Assembly: GCF_000813005.1 (NCBI RefSeq)
Contig: NZ_JSYP01000021.1
Coordinates: 1 to 64,000, forward strand
Direction: 5' to 3'
DNA from: Flavobacterium sp. KMS
GTDB taxonomy: Bacteria; Bacteroidota; Bacteroidia; Flavobacteriales; Flavobacteriaceae
DNA: 64,000 nt
Shown here: piece by piece, positions 28,061 through 36,914 of the stretch
Layout of the letters: the number at the start of each line of letters is the position of its first letter
Position numbering within the stretch: position 1 is the stretch's first letter
Made by a program: the position numbers and the translations under genes
The notes under the pieces: generated by a model
What the model was told of the DNA's origin: nothing
Seen by the model: the letters and a program-made list of their open reading frames with translations, nothing else
The model's database searches: none

Positions 28061-31000
28061 ATGGATATTCATAAGCTTTTGCAAAGACAAATTAATAAAA
28101 ATATAAGTGATGATCTTAAAAATCATCCGGATTTTCAGTCTTTTATAAAAACGGTCAACGACTCGTATCTATCATTTGAAAGAGATAAAGATTTAATGGA
28201 TCATTCTTTTAAAGTAAGTGAAAATGAATACAATGAAGTAAATCAGAGTTTAAAGAAAGAATATGAATTAAAACAAAAGTCTATTTTAAAGTTATATGAA
28301 AGCCTAACAGAATTGGATGAAGGGTATCGATTAATAAATGAAAGTGAAAAAAATGATCTACTTTTTATTTCAAAATATTTAAGTGAACAAATAACTAAAA
28401 GAAAAGAGACTGAAAAGAAATTATTTGAGACTGCCCAATTTTTAAAAATATTATTAGAAAGCTTACAATCGGGGATCTTAGTTGTAGATCATAATGATAC
28501 TATATTATTTGTTAATCAGTATTTATGCGATATGCGCAATATCAATGCTCTGCCAGAGGAAATGATAGGAAAAAAACCAGCGGAATATTTAAATGATGCC
28601 CAGTTATTATTTAAAGATAGTGAAGCCTATAGAAATAGGATTAATGAAATTTTATCCAATAAAGAAATTGTAACTGGTGAAATACTTGAAACAGTAGATA
28701 ATCGTTTTTTTGAAAGAGACTACATACCAATTATGGTCAATAATGACTGTATTGGACACCTTTGGAAATCAACAGATGTAACCCAAAGAATTAAGAGTAA
28801 AAATTTACTAAAGCAAAGTGAAGAGCGTAATCGTATTATAATGAACTCCTCACTTAATGCTATAGTAACAATAGATGGTACTGGAAAAATAACTTTTTGG
28901 AACAATCAGGCCGAAATTATTTTTGGATGGAAAAAAGAAGAAGTTTTAGGTAAAACATTAAACGAAACCATAATTCCCAAACGTCATAAAGATAGTCATT
29001 CACAAGGGCTTAAGCATTATGAAGCAACAGGTAAGGGGCCTATTTTGAATAAACAAATAGAACTACCTGCAATAAATAATAGTGGACATGAATTTCCCGT
29101 AGAAATTTCTATTATACCTCTGGAGCAAAATGGAGAAGTATTTTTTTGCTCCTTTATGCAAGATATCTCAGAGCGAAAAAAAACAGAAACTAAACTAAAA
29201 GTTCAAGAAGAGAAATATCGCAACATTATTGCTAATATGAACTTAGGTCTCATAGAAGTTGATACTAATGAAATAATTCAATATGCCAATCAAAGTTTTG
29301 CTACTATCTCAGGATTTGAAGTTGAGGAACTTATTGGTTTGAATCCTTCAAAAACATTTGTCCTCGGTAAGAATATTGAAATGATGAATAGTAAAAATAA
29401 ATTACGGGAAAAGGGTTTGTCAGATGTTTATCAAATGCCAGTAAAAAATAAAAGAGGAGAATTAAGATGGTGGGCCATCGGTGGAGCTCCCAATTATGAT
29501 GATAAAGGTAAATTGGTTGGGTCGATCGGAATTCACTTAGATATTACCGAGCAAAAACAAATGGAGATTGAACTTGAAAAGCAAAAAATCAAAGCAGAAC
29601 AAGCCTCTAAAGCAAAGGAAGCTTTTTTAGCCAATATGAGTCATGAAATAAGGACACCACTAAATGGTATAATTGGTTTTTTAAGAGAATTAGAGAGGCA
29701 ACAATTAACTGATTTACAAAAAAAATACGTCGAGAATAGTACAGTAGCTTCAAAACATTTGTTATCGATTATAAATAATATATTGGATATTTCTAAAATA
29801 GAAGCAGGAGAGATGTCCCTTGAAGTAGAAGATTTTATTCTTGAGAATACAATTGCTAACGTCGTTAATGTACTCGAACCACTGGCAAAGAAAAAAGGAC
29901 TAAAATTGATTTCGCAGATTTCTAAAGATGTTCATGGGGTCTTAAAAGGAGATATTTTAAGACTAGAGCAAGTATTATTTAATCTAATAGGAAACTCCTT
30001 GAAGTTTACTAATAAAGGTAAAATATATTTGAAATGCGAAGTATTAAAAGACACTAAAGCTTTTCAAAGACTACAGATTTCAGTTGTAGATACAGGAATA
30101 GGAATGGAACAAAGCTACGCTGAGAATATTTTTAATAAATTTTCGCAAGAAGACAAAGCAATTACCCGCAAATTTGGTGGTACAGGATTGGGTATGACCA
30201 TTACTAAAGAACTAATCCTGCTTATGAAGGGCAAAATTAATGTACAAAGCGAAAAAGGTTTGGGAACTACCGTGAGCTTTATAATCGATTTAGAGAAGGG
30301 TAATATTAATAATATTAAAAAGATTCAAAATGAAATTAATGTAGACATTTCAGGCATAAATGTTTTATTAGTAGAGGATAATATTATTAATAGAATGGTT
30401 GCTATTAATTCATTAAACTATTTTAATTGTGTTGTTACCGAAGCAACCAATGGTATTGAGGCGATTGAAATTTTAAAAAATAAAAGTTTTGATATTATAT
30501 TAATGGATGTGCAAATGCCCGAAATGGATGGTATTGAAACAACAGTAAAGATTAGAGAAGAATTACAATTGCAAACTCCTATTATAGCCCTTACGGCAAA
30601 TGCTTTTAAAAGTGAGGTTGATAAGTGTAAAAATGCAGGCATGGATGATTATATCACTAAACCTTTTGAAGAGTTTGATTTAATAGAAACAATTTCAAGA
30701 TTTACAAATAAACAATCAGATGCAACAAATAAACCTTGCAAAGAAAATAATGAAAAACTCTACAATTTAAAGTCATTAGATAGTATTAGTAGAGGCAACT
30801 CTGAGTTTATTACAAAAATGATAATGATTTTTATAGATCAAATAAAAGAAGTTATTCCAAACGCAGAAACAGCTCTTGCTTCGGGCGAATTTTTAGCAAT
30901 GAGCAAACTTATACATAAGATTAAACCAAGTATTGAAGGGATGGGAATAACTAGTATTGCAGATAAAATCAAAACTTTGGAAAAGATCACTAAAGAAGGT

Positions 31001-31087
31001 AAAGACAAAGAAAAGATTAGCAACCTATTCTCTCAAATAAAAATGGTGTTGCTTACTGTGATAGAACAACTACAAGAAGAAATTTAA
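28061..31087 (+). CDS. Hybrid sensor histidine kinase with PAS domains, receiver and Hpt
   Basis: The 1008-residue protein has no membrane helices, so it senses in the cytoplasm. After a coiled N-terminus (about 1-125) there are three PAS domains (about 130-245, 250-375, 380-500). These are followed by a HisKA domain with phospho-His528 in NMSHEIRTPLNGIIGF, an HATPase domain ('NLIGNSLKFTNKGK', 'DTGIGM', 'GTGLGMTIT'), a receiver with Asp816, and a C-terminal Hpt domain with His952 in LIHKIKPS. It can run an internal four-step phosphorelay, with the sigma-54 activator or the stand-alone receiver downstream as the probable final acceptor. It lies two bases after the FIST gene. Confidence 0.93.
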   Translation: MDIHKLLQRQINKNISDDLKNHPDFQSFIKTVNDSYLSFERDKDLMDHSFKVSENEYNEVNQSLKKEYELKQKSILKLYESLTELDEGYRLINESEKNDLLFISKYLSEQITKRKETEKKLFETAQFLKILLESLQSGILVVDHNDTILFVNQYLCDMRNINALPEEMIGKKPAEYLNDAQLLFKDSEAYRNRINEILSNKEIVTGEILETVDNRFFERDYIPIMVNNDCIGHLWKSTDVTQRIKSKNLLKQSEERNRIIMNSSLNAIVTIDGTGKITFWNNQAEIIFGWKKEEVLGKTLNETIIPKRHKDSHSQGLKHYEATGKGPILNKQIELPAINNSGHEFPVEISIIPLEQNGEVFFCSFMQDISERKKTETKLKVQEEKYRNIIANMNLGLIEVDTNEIIQYANQSFATISGFEVEELIGLNPSKTFVLGKNIEMMNSKNKLREKGLSDVYQMPVKNKRGELRWWAIGGAPNYDDKGKLVGSIGIHLDITEQKQMEIELEKQKIKAEQASKAKEAFLANMSHEIRTPLNGIIGFLRELERQQLTDLQKKYVENSTVASKHLLSIINNILDISKIEAGEMSLEVEDFILENTIANVVNVLEPLAKKKGLKLISQISKDVHGVLKGDILRLEQVLFNLIGNSLKFTNKGKIYLKCEVLKDTKAFQRLQISVVDTGIGMEQSYAENIFNKFSQEDKAITRKFGGTGLGMTITKELILLMKGKINVQSEKGLGTTVSFIIDLEKGNINNIKKIQNEINVDISGINVLLVEDNIINRMVAINSLNYFNCVVTEATNGIEAIEILKNKSFDIILMDVQMPEMDGIETTVKIREELQLQTPIIALTANAFKSEVDKCKNAGMDDYITKPFEEFDLIETISRFTNKQSDATNKPCKENNEKLYNLKSLDSISRGNSEFITKMIMIFIDQIKEVIPNAETALASGEFLAMSKLIHKIKPSIEGMGITSIADKIKTLEKITKEGKDKEKISNLFSQIKMVLLTVIEQLQEEI

Positions 31088-31115
31088 AGTTAATTTCTCT
31101 ATTCCTTGGAATTAT

Positions 31116-31130
31116 TTCCAAAAAATGGAA
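31116..31130. promoter_or_regulatory. Palindromic operator/enhancer site 1 (TTCCA-N5-TGGAA)
   Basis: A perfect 5+5 palindrome around AAAAA, embedded in a longer inverted repeat (31110-31136) that could also act as a terminator for the kinase gene. Its centre lies 108 bases before the start at 31231 and 63 bases before a candidate sigma-54 -24 element. Equivalent sites occur at 38228 and 43698. Confidence 0.6.
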
Positions 31131-31184
31131 ATAATTTCTTAAAAATAAAAACACAAACCCTTTGTTTTCAGTGTTTTGAAATTT

Positions 31185-31200
31185 TGGCTTGACTATAGCT
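31185..31200 (+). promoter_or_regulatory. Candidate sigma-54 promoter 1
   Basis: TGGCTTG at 31185-31191 and TAGCT at 31196-31200 give the exact GG-N10-GC arrangement of -24/-12 elements; the -12 part matches TTGCW in four of five bases. The implied start of transcription is about 20 bases before the coding start at 31231. Confidence 0.55.
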
Positions 31201-31230
31201 TATATGTTATCAATATAAAAGTAGGATAAC

Positions 31231-31665
31231 ATGGAAACTAAAACTCAATTTAAATTCTTTATAGTAGATGATGATTTTTTTTGTGCCAATTTGTACAATC
31301 AATATCTCACCAACATGGACTATAATGACGTAACACTCTTTGCTAATGGCATTGATTGTATTGATAACCTGCATCTAAAACCGGATATTATTTTTTTAGA
31401 CCATAATATGGAAGATATTACGGGATTTGAGGTATTGAAAAAAATTAAACGATACAATCCCAATATATACGTAGTTATGGTTTCGGGACAGGAAAATATC
31501 AAAACTGCGGTTGATGCCTTAAAATTTGGTGCTTTTGATTATGTAATAAAGGGTAACGATGTTAATGAAAAAATGACTGCGATTATTACTAAAATAATTG
31601 CTGTCAAAGAGCAATTAAAAAAAGTATACCCAGGTTTAATTAAACGTTTGTTATCTATTTTTTAA
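31231..31665 (+). CDS. Stand-alone response regulator receiver protein
   Basis: This 144-residue receiver domain has no output domain. It has the acidic cluster Asp13-15, phospho-acceptor Asp57 in 'IIFLDHNMEDITGFE', a switch Ser ('VVMVSGQENIKTAVDALKFGA') and Lys in 'YVIKGND'. It resembles the receiver of the sigma-54 activator at 25559, including the 'SGQE' and 'FDYVIKGN' segments, so the two may share the same kinase. It is the first gene of the exopolysaccharide operon, which suggests that it controls the machinery by protein contact or tunes phosphate flow. Confidence 0.9.
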   Translation: METKTQFKFFIVDDDFFCANLYNQYLTNMDYNDVTLFANGIDCIDNLHLKPDIIFLDHNMEDITGFEVLKKIKRYNPNIYVVMVSGQENIKTAVDALKFGAFDYVIKGNDVNEKMTAIITKIIAVKEQLKKVYPGLIKRLLSIF

Positions 31666-31685
31666 TCAAACATACCATACCTACT

Positions 31686-32414
31686 ATGAAAAGTTTACTT
31701 ACATTTTTTTTAATAACGTTACTTTTTTGTTGCTGTAAAACTCAAAATTTACTAGTAAGTGATGCAAAAGTAAATGATAATGAATCTTTTTTAAGCGATC
31801 CCAATTATCAATATAAAATACGAAAAGACGATAAAATATCAATCTCAGTATGGGGAGAGGATAATTTAAGTGTAGGTTCAGTTTACGGAATTTACAATTC
31901 AAACGAGGTCTACGGAAAATGGTTAATGGTAGATACAAATGGTACTATCGAAATACCAAAAATAGGAGCAATGACCGTTCTTGATAAAACCGTTCCAGAG
32001 TTAAAAGAGATGATTAAAAGTGAGCTTAAAAAATGGTTAATCAATCCTATAGTAGATATTAAGGTACTCAACAAGGAGATTATCGTTTTAGGAGAGGTAA
32101 GAAACCCAAATACAGTTGCGATAGATAAGGATCATGTTAGTCTTTTGGAAATGATTAGTAAAACGGGAGGATTTGAATTTTATGCCAATTTAAAATCAAT
32201 TAAAATTTTAAGGCAAGAAGGAGAAAACGTAAGAGTTACTAATATCGATCTTACTCTTGGCAATAATATTGCAAGTATCAATATACAATTGCATCCAGGC
32301 GATATTGTTATTGTTCCATCCAAAAAGAATAAAGAGTTTGATAAGCGCGTAGCCACTATAATTCCATTGACTACAACAATAAGCGCTGCTGCAATAATAA
32401 TGGGAGTATTATAA
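31686..32414 (+). CDS. Wza-like polysaccharide export lipoprotein
   Basis: The 242-residue protein has a signal peptide ending in a Cys cluster (residues 15-17), a poly-export domain (about 38-140) with 'YKIRKDDKISISVWGEDNLS' and 'IPKIGAMTVLDKTVPELKEMI', then an SLBB domain with 'IIVLGEVRNPNTV' and a final hydrophobic helix. It should form the outer-membrane or periplasmic channel for the exported polymer, together with the Wzc-like protein whose gene follows 11 bases downstream. Confidence 0.9.
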   Translation: MKSLLTFFLITLLFCCCKTQNLLVSDAKVNDNESFLSDPNYQYKIRKDDKISISVWGEDNLSVGSVYGIYNSNEVYGKWLMVDTNGTIEIPKIGAMTVLDKTVPELKEMIKSELKKWLINPIVDIKVLNKEIIVLGEVRNPNTVAIDKDHVSLLEMISKTGGFEFYANLKSIKILRQEGENVRVTNIDLTLGNNIASINIQLHPGDIVIVPSKKNKEFDKRVATIIPLTTTISAAAIIMGVL

Positions 32415-32425
32415 ATTAAAATCCT

Positions 32426-34576
32426 ATGAACGAAAATGTACGAATACTAAAACCTCTTTTTAGAGGATTGCCAATTATAATCTTAGCAATGCTAATTTTG
32501 ATACTTGCTGCAAAAAAGTACCTTAATTACGTAACTCCAATGTACGAGAGTACAGCCAAGTTAAAACTAGCTGATGTACAGGAGGGAGTTCCTAGTGCCA
32601 ATCTTTTTAAAGATTTTGATGTTTTTGCTTCGGCAAATAAAATAGCTACTGAAATAGAAGTTCTAAAATCAAACCTGTTAATAGGAAAAGCAATTGATGA
32701 GCTACCATTTAATAAAGAAATATATCGAAAAGGTAATGTACGATCTGTAGAGTTATTTAGGAACTCTCCAATCGTAATAGATGGTACTTTTAACTCTGAA
32801 AAGGCACTAGATAAAAGATATGGTTTAGATATTATCTCAAATAAAGAATTTGTATTCTATTATCCGGATTCAGAAAATGGTATACCTGGTTACTTTGGAA
32901 AATCTCTTTCAATTAATGGAGGTATTCTTTTAATTCATCTTAATGACCCCTTTATAAAATCAAAGAAAGACTTAAAAATTATAGACTCTTATGAATTTGA
33001 GTTTTTAAGTAAACAAAAATTAATGGATAAGATTAATAAGAATCTTGATATCGTAGCTGTTGATAAAGATGTACCTGTTATACGCATAAATCTTAAAAGC
33101 AATGTACCTGAAAAGGCTGCCTTATTTGTAAATAAATTGGCAGAAGTTTATGTAAAAGATTATATCGAAAGTAAATTTAGAGCAGCAGACACCACTGTCG
33201 ATTTTTTAAAAAAAGAGATCAACACTTCTAATAAGAATCTTTCTGCTTCAGAAAATAATATCCAAAATTTTAGGGACAAAGAGCATATTATCAATATACC
33301 TCAGGAAACCGAGACAGATTTAAGAAAAATTGCCCAGCTGAAAATAGAAAAAGTTAACTTAAAAATGAATCTTGATGCAATAAAGGATCTAAATAAGTAT
33401 ATCGCTAATGCAAAAGGAAATTACTTAGATTTAGCTCCAAATTTTGAGGCTTTCACTGATTTACTCTCTACAGAGATGATTAAAAATATGAAAAGTTTAC
33501 AAGCTGAAAAAAAAGACCTGTTACTTACTTATACTCCTGAGAATGAAAAAGTAAAAGTAATAGATGCTAAATTAAAAGATTTGACAGATTATCAGATAGA
33601 AAGTATAAAGAACACAGAAAGTAATTTGCAAACAAAATATTCAGAACTTACAAACGAAATTAATGAATCTGAAAAAGTTTTTATAGGGCTTCCTGAAAAA
33701 GAAAAAAAATTAGCGATTTTAAACAGAGATTTTAACTTATATGAAAAAAACTACAATTTTCTTAATGAAAAAAGAATTGATGCAGAAATAGCAAAATCAG
33801 CTAAAATTGCTTTTCATAAAGTCATTAGTCCTGCCGAAATTTCGACTACACCCGTTTCACCAATACGTTCTATAATAATTATAGTTGCTGCTATAATGGG
33901 AATGTTTGGATCTATAGTATTAATATATATCGTTCATTTTGCAAAAGCAAAAGTTAATGACGTATATACTATCGAAAAAAACAGTAGTATCCCGGTGGCA
34001 ATTGCAACCCCATATATCAAAGTAAATGCCCAAATTGAGGATCATTTTTTAAAAGAGGCCTTGCAAATAGAGTTAAAAGGGCTCGTTCAGGAAAAAGGAA
34101 TTATAACAATTAGTTCTTATGATAATACAAGAGCACATTTGTTTCATTCTAAAAATCTTATCAAGGCTTTCTGTTCTCAAGGACGAAAGGTGTTGGTTGT
34201 TGATACTACTGGGGAGTTTTTGAATCAAATAGATCACAATAGCTATATCAACTTTTCGGACTCTAAATATTTAAGCGCAATCCAATCTGTTTTTAAAAAT
34301 GAAATTGAACAAAAAATGGCAAGCCATGAGTTATGTATTATTCACAACCAAGCTATAAATAAAGGACGACTTGCATTATTGTTTATGAGTATAGCATCTC
34401 AAAATTTTGTTGTCTTAGATAGTCGAAAAACTGCCGAAAAAACAATACTAGCCATTGAATTATTACAAGAAGAATATCATTTGCCTAATATGTGGTTTAT
34501 CCTTAATAAATCAGGTTATAATCCCAGTATTTTTTCTTGTGTAAAAAAGGGGTATAGAAAATATTTAAATAAATAA
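32426..34576 (+). CDS. Wzc-like polysaccharide co-polymerase with degenerate kinase domain
   Basis: This 716-residue protein has a Wzz domain with a membrane helix at about 14-30, a long periplasmic coiled-coil region including a GNVR-type domain (about 230-470), and a second helix (about 478-500) preceded by the usual Pro-rich 'ISTTPVSPIR'. The C-terminal cytoplasmic part has the BY-kinase fold position, but the Walker A site is replaced by SSYDNTRAHLFHSKNL (from residue 563) and the Walker A' Asp motif is 'VLVVDTTGE'. A terminal Tyr cluster is missing. It probably controls chain length and export without being an active tyrosine kinase. Confidence 0.9.
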   Translation: MNENVRILKPLFRGLPIIILAMLILILAAKKYLNYVTPMYESTAKLKLADVQEGVPSANLFKDFDVFASANKIATEIEVLKSNLLIGKAIDELPFNKEIYRKGNVRSVELFRNSPIVIDGTFNSEKALDKRYGLDIISNKEFVFYYPDSENGIPGYFGKSLSINGGILLIHLNDPFIKSKKDLKIIDSYEFEFLSKQKLMDKINKNLDIVAVDKDVPVIRINLKSNVPEKAALFVNKLAEVYVKDYIESKFRAADTTVDFLKKEINTSNKNLSASENNIQNFRDKEHIINIPQETETDLRKIAQLKIEKVNLKMNLDAIKDLNKYIANAKGNYLDLAPNFEAFTDLLSTEMIKNMKSLQAEKKDLLLTYTPENEKVKVIDAKLKDLTDYQIESIKNTESNLQTKYSELTNEINESEKVFIGLPEKEKKLAILNRDFNLYEKNYNFLNEKRIDAEIAKSAKIAFHKVISPAEISTTPVSPIRSIIIIVAAIMGMFGSIVLIYIVHFAKAKVNDVYTIEKNSSIPVAIATPYIKVNAQIEDHFLKEALQIELKGLVQEKGIITISSYDNTRAHLFHSKNLIKAFCSQGRKVLVVDTTGEFLNQIDHNSYINFSDSKYLSAIQSVFKNEIEQKMASHELCIIHNQAINKGRLALLFMSIASQNFVVLDSRKTAEKTILAIELLQEEYHLPNMWFILNKSGYNPSIFSCVKKGYRKYLNK

Positions 34577-34581
34577 GCTAA

Positions 34582-35808
34582 ATGTACACACTAAGAACAT
34601 TACTAGTCAAAGATTCTTTTTTAGTTCTCATAGATCAAGTAATTACTAGTGGTACAAATTTTTGTTTAACATTAGTAATAGCCCAAAAATTAGATATAAA
34701 AAGTTTTGGTTTATACTCTTCGGTTTTATTGATTGCATATCTTTTATTAAGTGTCAATAATGCCTTAATTATTCAGCCATTTCAAGTTACTATTGCAAAA
34801 ACAGAAAATAAAGAGCAATATATTACCACCTTATTTTTCGGGATACTTTTTTTATTGATTCTCCCTTTACTAATAATAACGGGTATGTTTCATTTTCTTA
34901 AAGATAGAATTTTATTTCAAATAAGTCCAAGTGCTGTTATTTGTTTTACAATAGGGTTTTTGATTAATGATTTTTTTAGAAAATTACTTTTAGGAGTATC
35001 CAAAATAAAAAGAGTATTGGTTATGGATATGCTATTCTTAATTCTGGCTTTTTTATTTTTAGTACTAAAGAAATTAGACTTATCGGAGGTTTTATTAATC
35101 TTTGGAATCATTAATTTAATTTCAACAATCCCAGGGTTTTTATTTATGATAAAGAATTATCAAAAGCCTGTTTCCTGGAGGATATTTTTTGAAGCTCATT
35201 TAAAACAGGGTAAATGGCTATTAAGTGTAGCTGTATTACAATGGTGCTCTAGTAATTTTTTTATTCTTATTTCAGGGATTTATCTTGGTATTGAAGCATT
35301 GGGCGCTTTAAGATTGGTACAATCATTTTTTGGAATCATAAATATTGGTTTACAGACAATAGAAAATTATTTTCTTCCTAAAATAGCCATGATATATGAT
35401 AAAAATAGCATCACTGCAAAAAAATATTTGTTAAGATTAACTATAGCAGGTGCCTTTGGATTTGGCATATTAACAATATTGTTTTTCATTTTTTCTGATC
35501 AAATTATAGTATTGGCAGGAGGCCTAAAGTATGAACATTATGGTTATGTAATAAAAATGGTAGCTGTTCTTTATTTTTTTATTTTTTTAGGTTATCCGAT
35601 ACGAATTATGATTAGGGTATTGATGCTCAATAAAGTTTTCTTTACAGGTTATTTACTTTCATTTTTTATCTCGCTGGCTAGTTTTCATTTTCTATTAAAA
35701 TATTCGGGTCTGTATGGTGCTGTTACAGGATTAATTATAAATCAAATCATAATGATTTTGTATTGGCAATATCAGTTAAACAAAAAGCAATTTCAATTAT
35801 GGAAATAA
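34582..35808 (+). CDS. Wzx-like oligosaccharide flippase
   Basis: This 408-residue, highly hydrophobic protein has about 12 predicted membrane helices. The N-terminus (LIDQVITSGTNFCLTLVIAQ) and its sequence pattern are typical of polysaccharide-type MATE-like flippases. It would move lipid-linked repeat units across the inner membrane. The gene starts five bases after the Wzc-like gene, and the following glycosyltransferase gene overlaps its end by ten bases. Confidence 0.88.
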   Translation: MYTLRTLLVKDSFLVLIDQVITSGTNFCLTLVIAQKLDIKSFGLYSSVLLIAYLLLSVNNALIIQPFQVTIAKTENKEQYITTLFFGILFLLILPLLIITGMFHFLKDRILFQISPSAVICFTIGFLINDFFRKLLLGVSKIKRVLVMDMLFLILAFLFLVLKKLDLSEVLLIFGIINLISTIPGFLFMIKNYQKPVSWRIFFEAHLKQGKWLLSVAVLQWCSSNFFILISGIYLGIEALGALRLVQSFFGIINIGLQTIENYFLPKIAMIYDKNSITAKKYLLRLTIAGAFGFGILTILFFIFSDQIIVLAGGLKYEHYGYVIKMVAVLYFFIFLGYPIRIMIRVLMLNKVFFTGYLLSFFISLASFHFLLKYSGLYGAVTGLIINQIIMILYWQYQLNKKQFQLWK

Positions 35809-36914
35809 TTCACTTAATTCTCGGAAAAGCAAACCCTCAAAGGATGAACGGAGTTAATAAAGTAGTTCATCAATTGGCAACAAAACAACATCTTTATGGT
35901 GAAAAAGTTGCTGTTTGGGGGATTACAGACAATCTTGAAATAAACTTTGACGAAAGGAGCTTTGAAACACGATTGTTTAAAAAAATGGATTTTCCTTTTT
36001 CCTTTTCAAAAGAACTTAAACGGGCAATAATTGATAAAAAGGACAATGCAATTTTTCATCTTCATGGAGGCTGGATTCCGGTATATTATTCGTTGACAAA
36101 ATTATTTTTTAGATATAATATAAAATTTGTCCTTACTCCCCACGGAGCTTATAATGTTATTGCGATGAAAAAGAATACTATTTTGAAGAAGGTATATTTT
36201 TATTTTTTTGAAAAAAGAGTACTTCATATAGCTCAAAAAATTCATTGTATTGGTAAAAGTGAGGTACATGGTTTAAAAAGAATTTTTAATACTAATAAAT
36301 TTATTTTGCTACCCTATGGCTTTGAAAATAACTTGCCAATAGCATTAAAGACAATTACCGATGAAAACATAATTTTTGGGTTTATAGGCAGATTAGATAT
36401 TTACACCAAAGGCTTGGATACTTTAGTAAAAGCATTTAAAAAATTTCATGCAAAAGAACCTTCTTCAATGTTATGGATCATTGGAGATAGTAAGGAAAGA
36501 AACACGCTGCAACGGGTTATTTCCAGATATTTATTAGATAGTAGCGTTATTCTTTACGGAAGCAAATTTGGTATGGAAAAAGATGCATTATTACAGAAAA
36601 TGGATGTCTTTGTTCATCCCTCAAGAAATGAAGGGTTACCACTTTCGGTGATCGAAGCAGCTAGTTACGGAAAACCTTGCATCGTAACAGATGCAACTAA
36701 TATTGGTTATGAAGTTGTAAAATACAATTCGGGCAAAACAATTTACAGTCAAAGTAGTAAAAAATTAGAAGGAGCTATGAGTGAAATTTTTGCAGACTAT
36801 ATAAATCAGGATAAATTTATTGTGATGCAGCGCAATGCTATTAAAATGGTAAAAGAAAATTACAATTGGGATGAATTACTCTTAAAATTCAATACAGATT
36901 TATATCAAATATGA
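35799..36914 (+). CDS. Glycosyltransferase family 4
   Basis: I chose the ATG at 35799 because the protein then starts with the Rossmann strand MEIIHLILGKANPQRMNGVN; a longer frame from 35763 adds a non-family extension. The 371-residue enzyme shows a GT-B fold with 'FGFIGRLDIYTKGLDTLVKAF' and the EX7E-like donor site EGLPLSVIEAASYGKP. It is cytoplasmic and should add a sugar to the lipid-linked repeat unit. Its substrate cannot be read from the sequence. It overlaps the flippase gene upstream and the polymerase gene downstream. Confidence 0.9.
   Translation: MEIIHLILGKANPQRMNGVNKVVHQLATKQHLYGEKVAVWGITDNLEINFDERSFETRLFKKMDFPFSFSKELKRAIIDKKDNAIFHLHGGWIPVYYSLTKLFFRYNIKFVLTPHGAYNVIAMKKNTILKKVYFYFFEKRVLHIAQKIHCIGKSEVHGLKRIFNTNKFILLPYGFENNLPIALKTITDENIIFGFIGRLDIYTKGLDTLVKAFKKFHAKEPSSMLWIIGDSKERNTLQRVISRYLLDSSVILYGSKFGMEKDALLQKMDVFVHPSRNEGLPLSVIEAASYGKPCIVTDATNIGYEVVKYNSGKTIYSQSSKKLEGAMSEIFADYINQDKFIVMQRNAIKMVKENYNWDELLLKFNTDLYQI

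Noticed and set aside
31110..31136. Reading the palindrome only as a terminator of the kinase gene
   Set aside because: The T run after the stem is weak and the same palindrome recurs at the same distance before two other operons, which favours a regulatory site; both roles may coexist.
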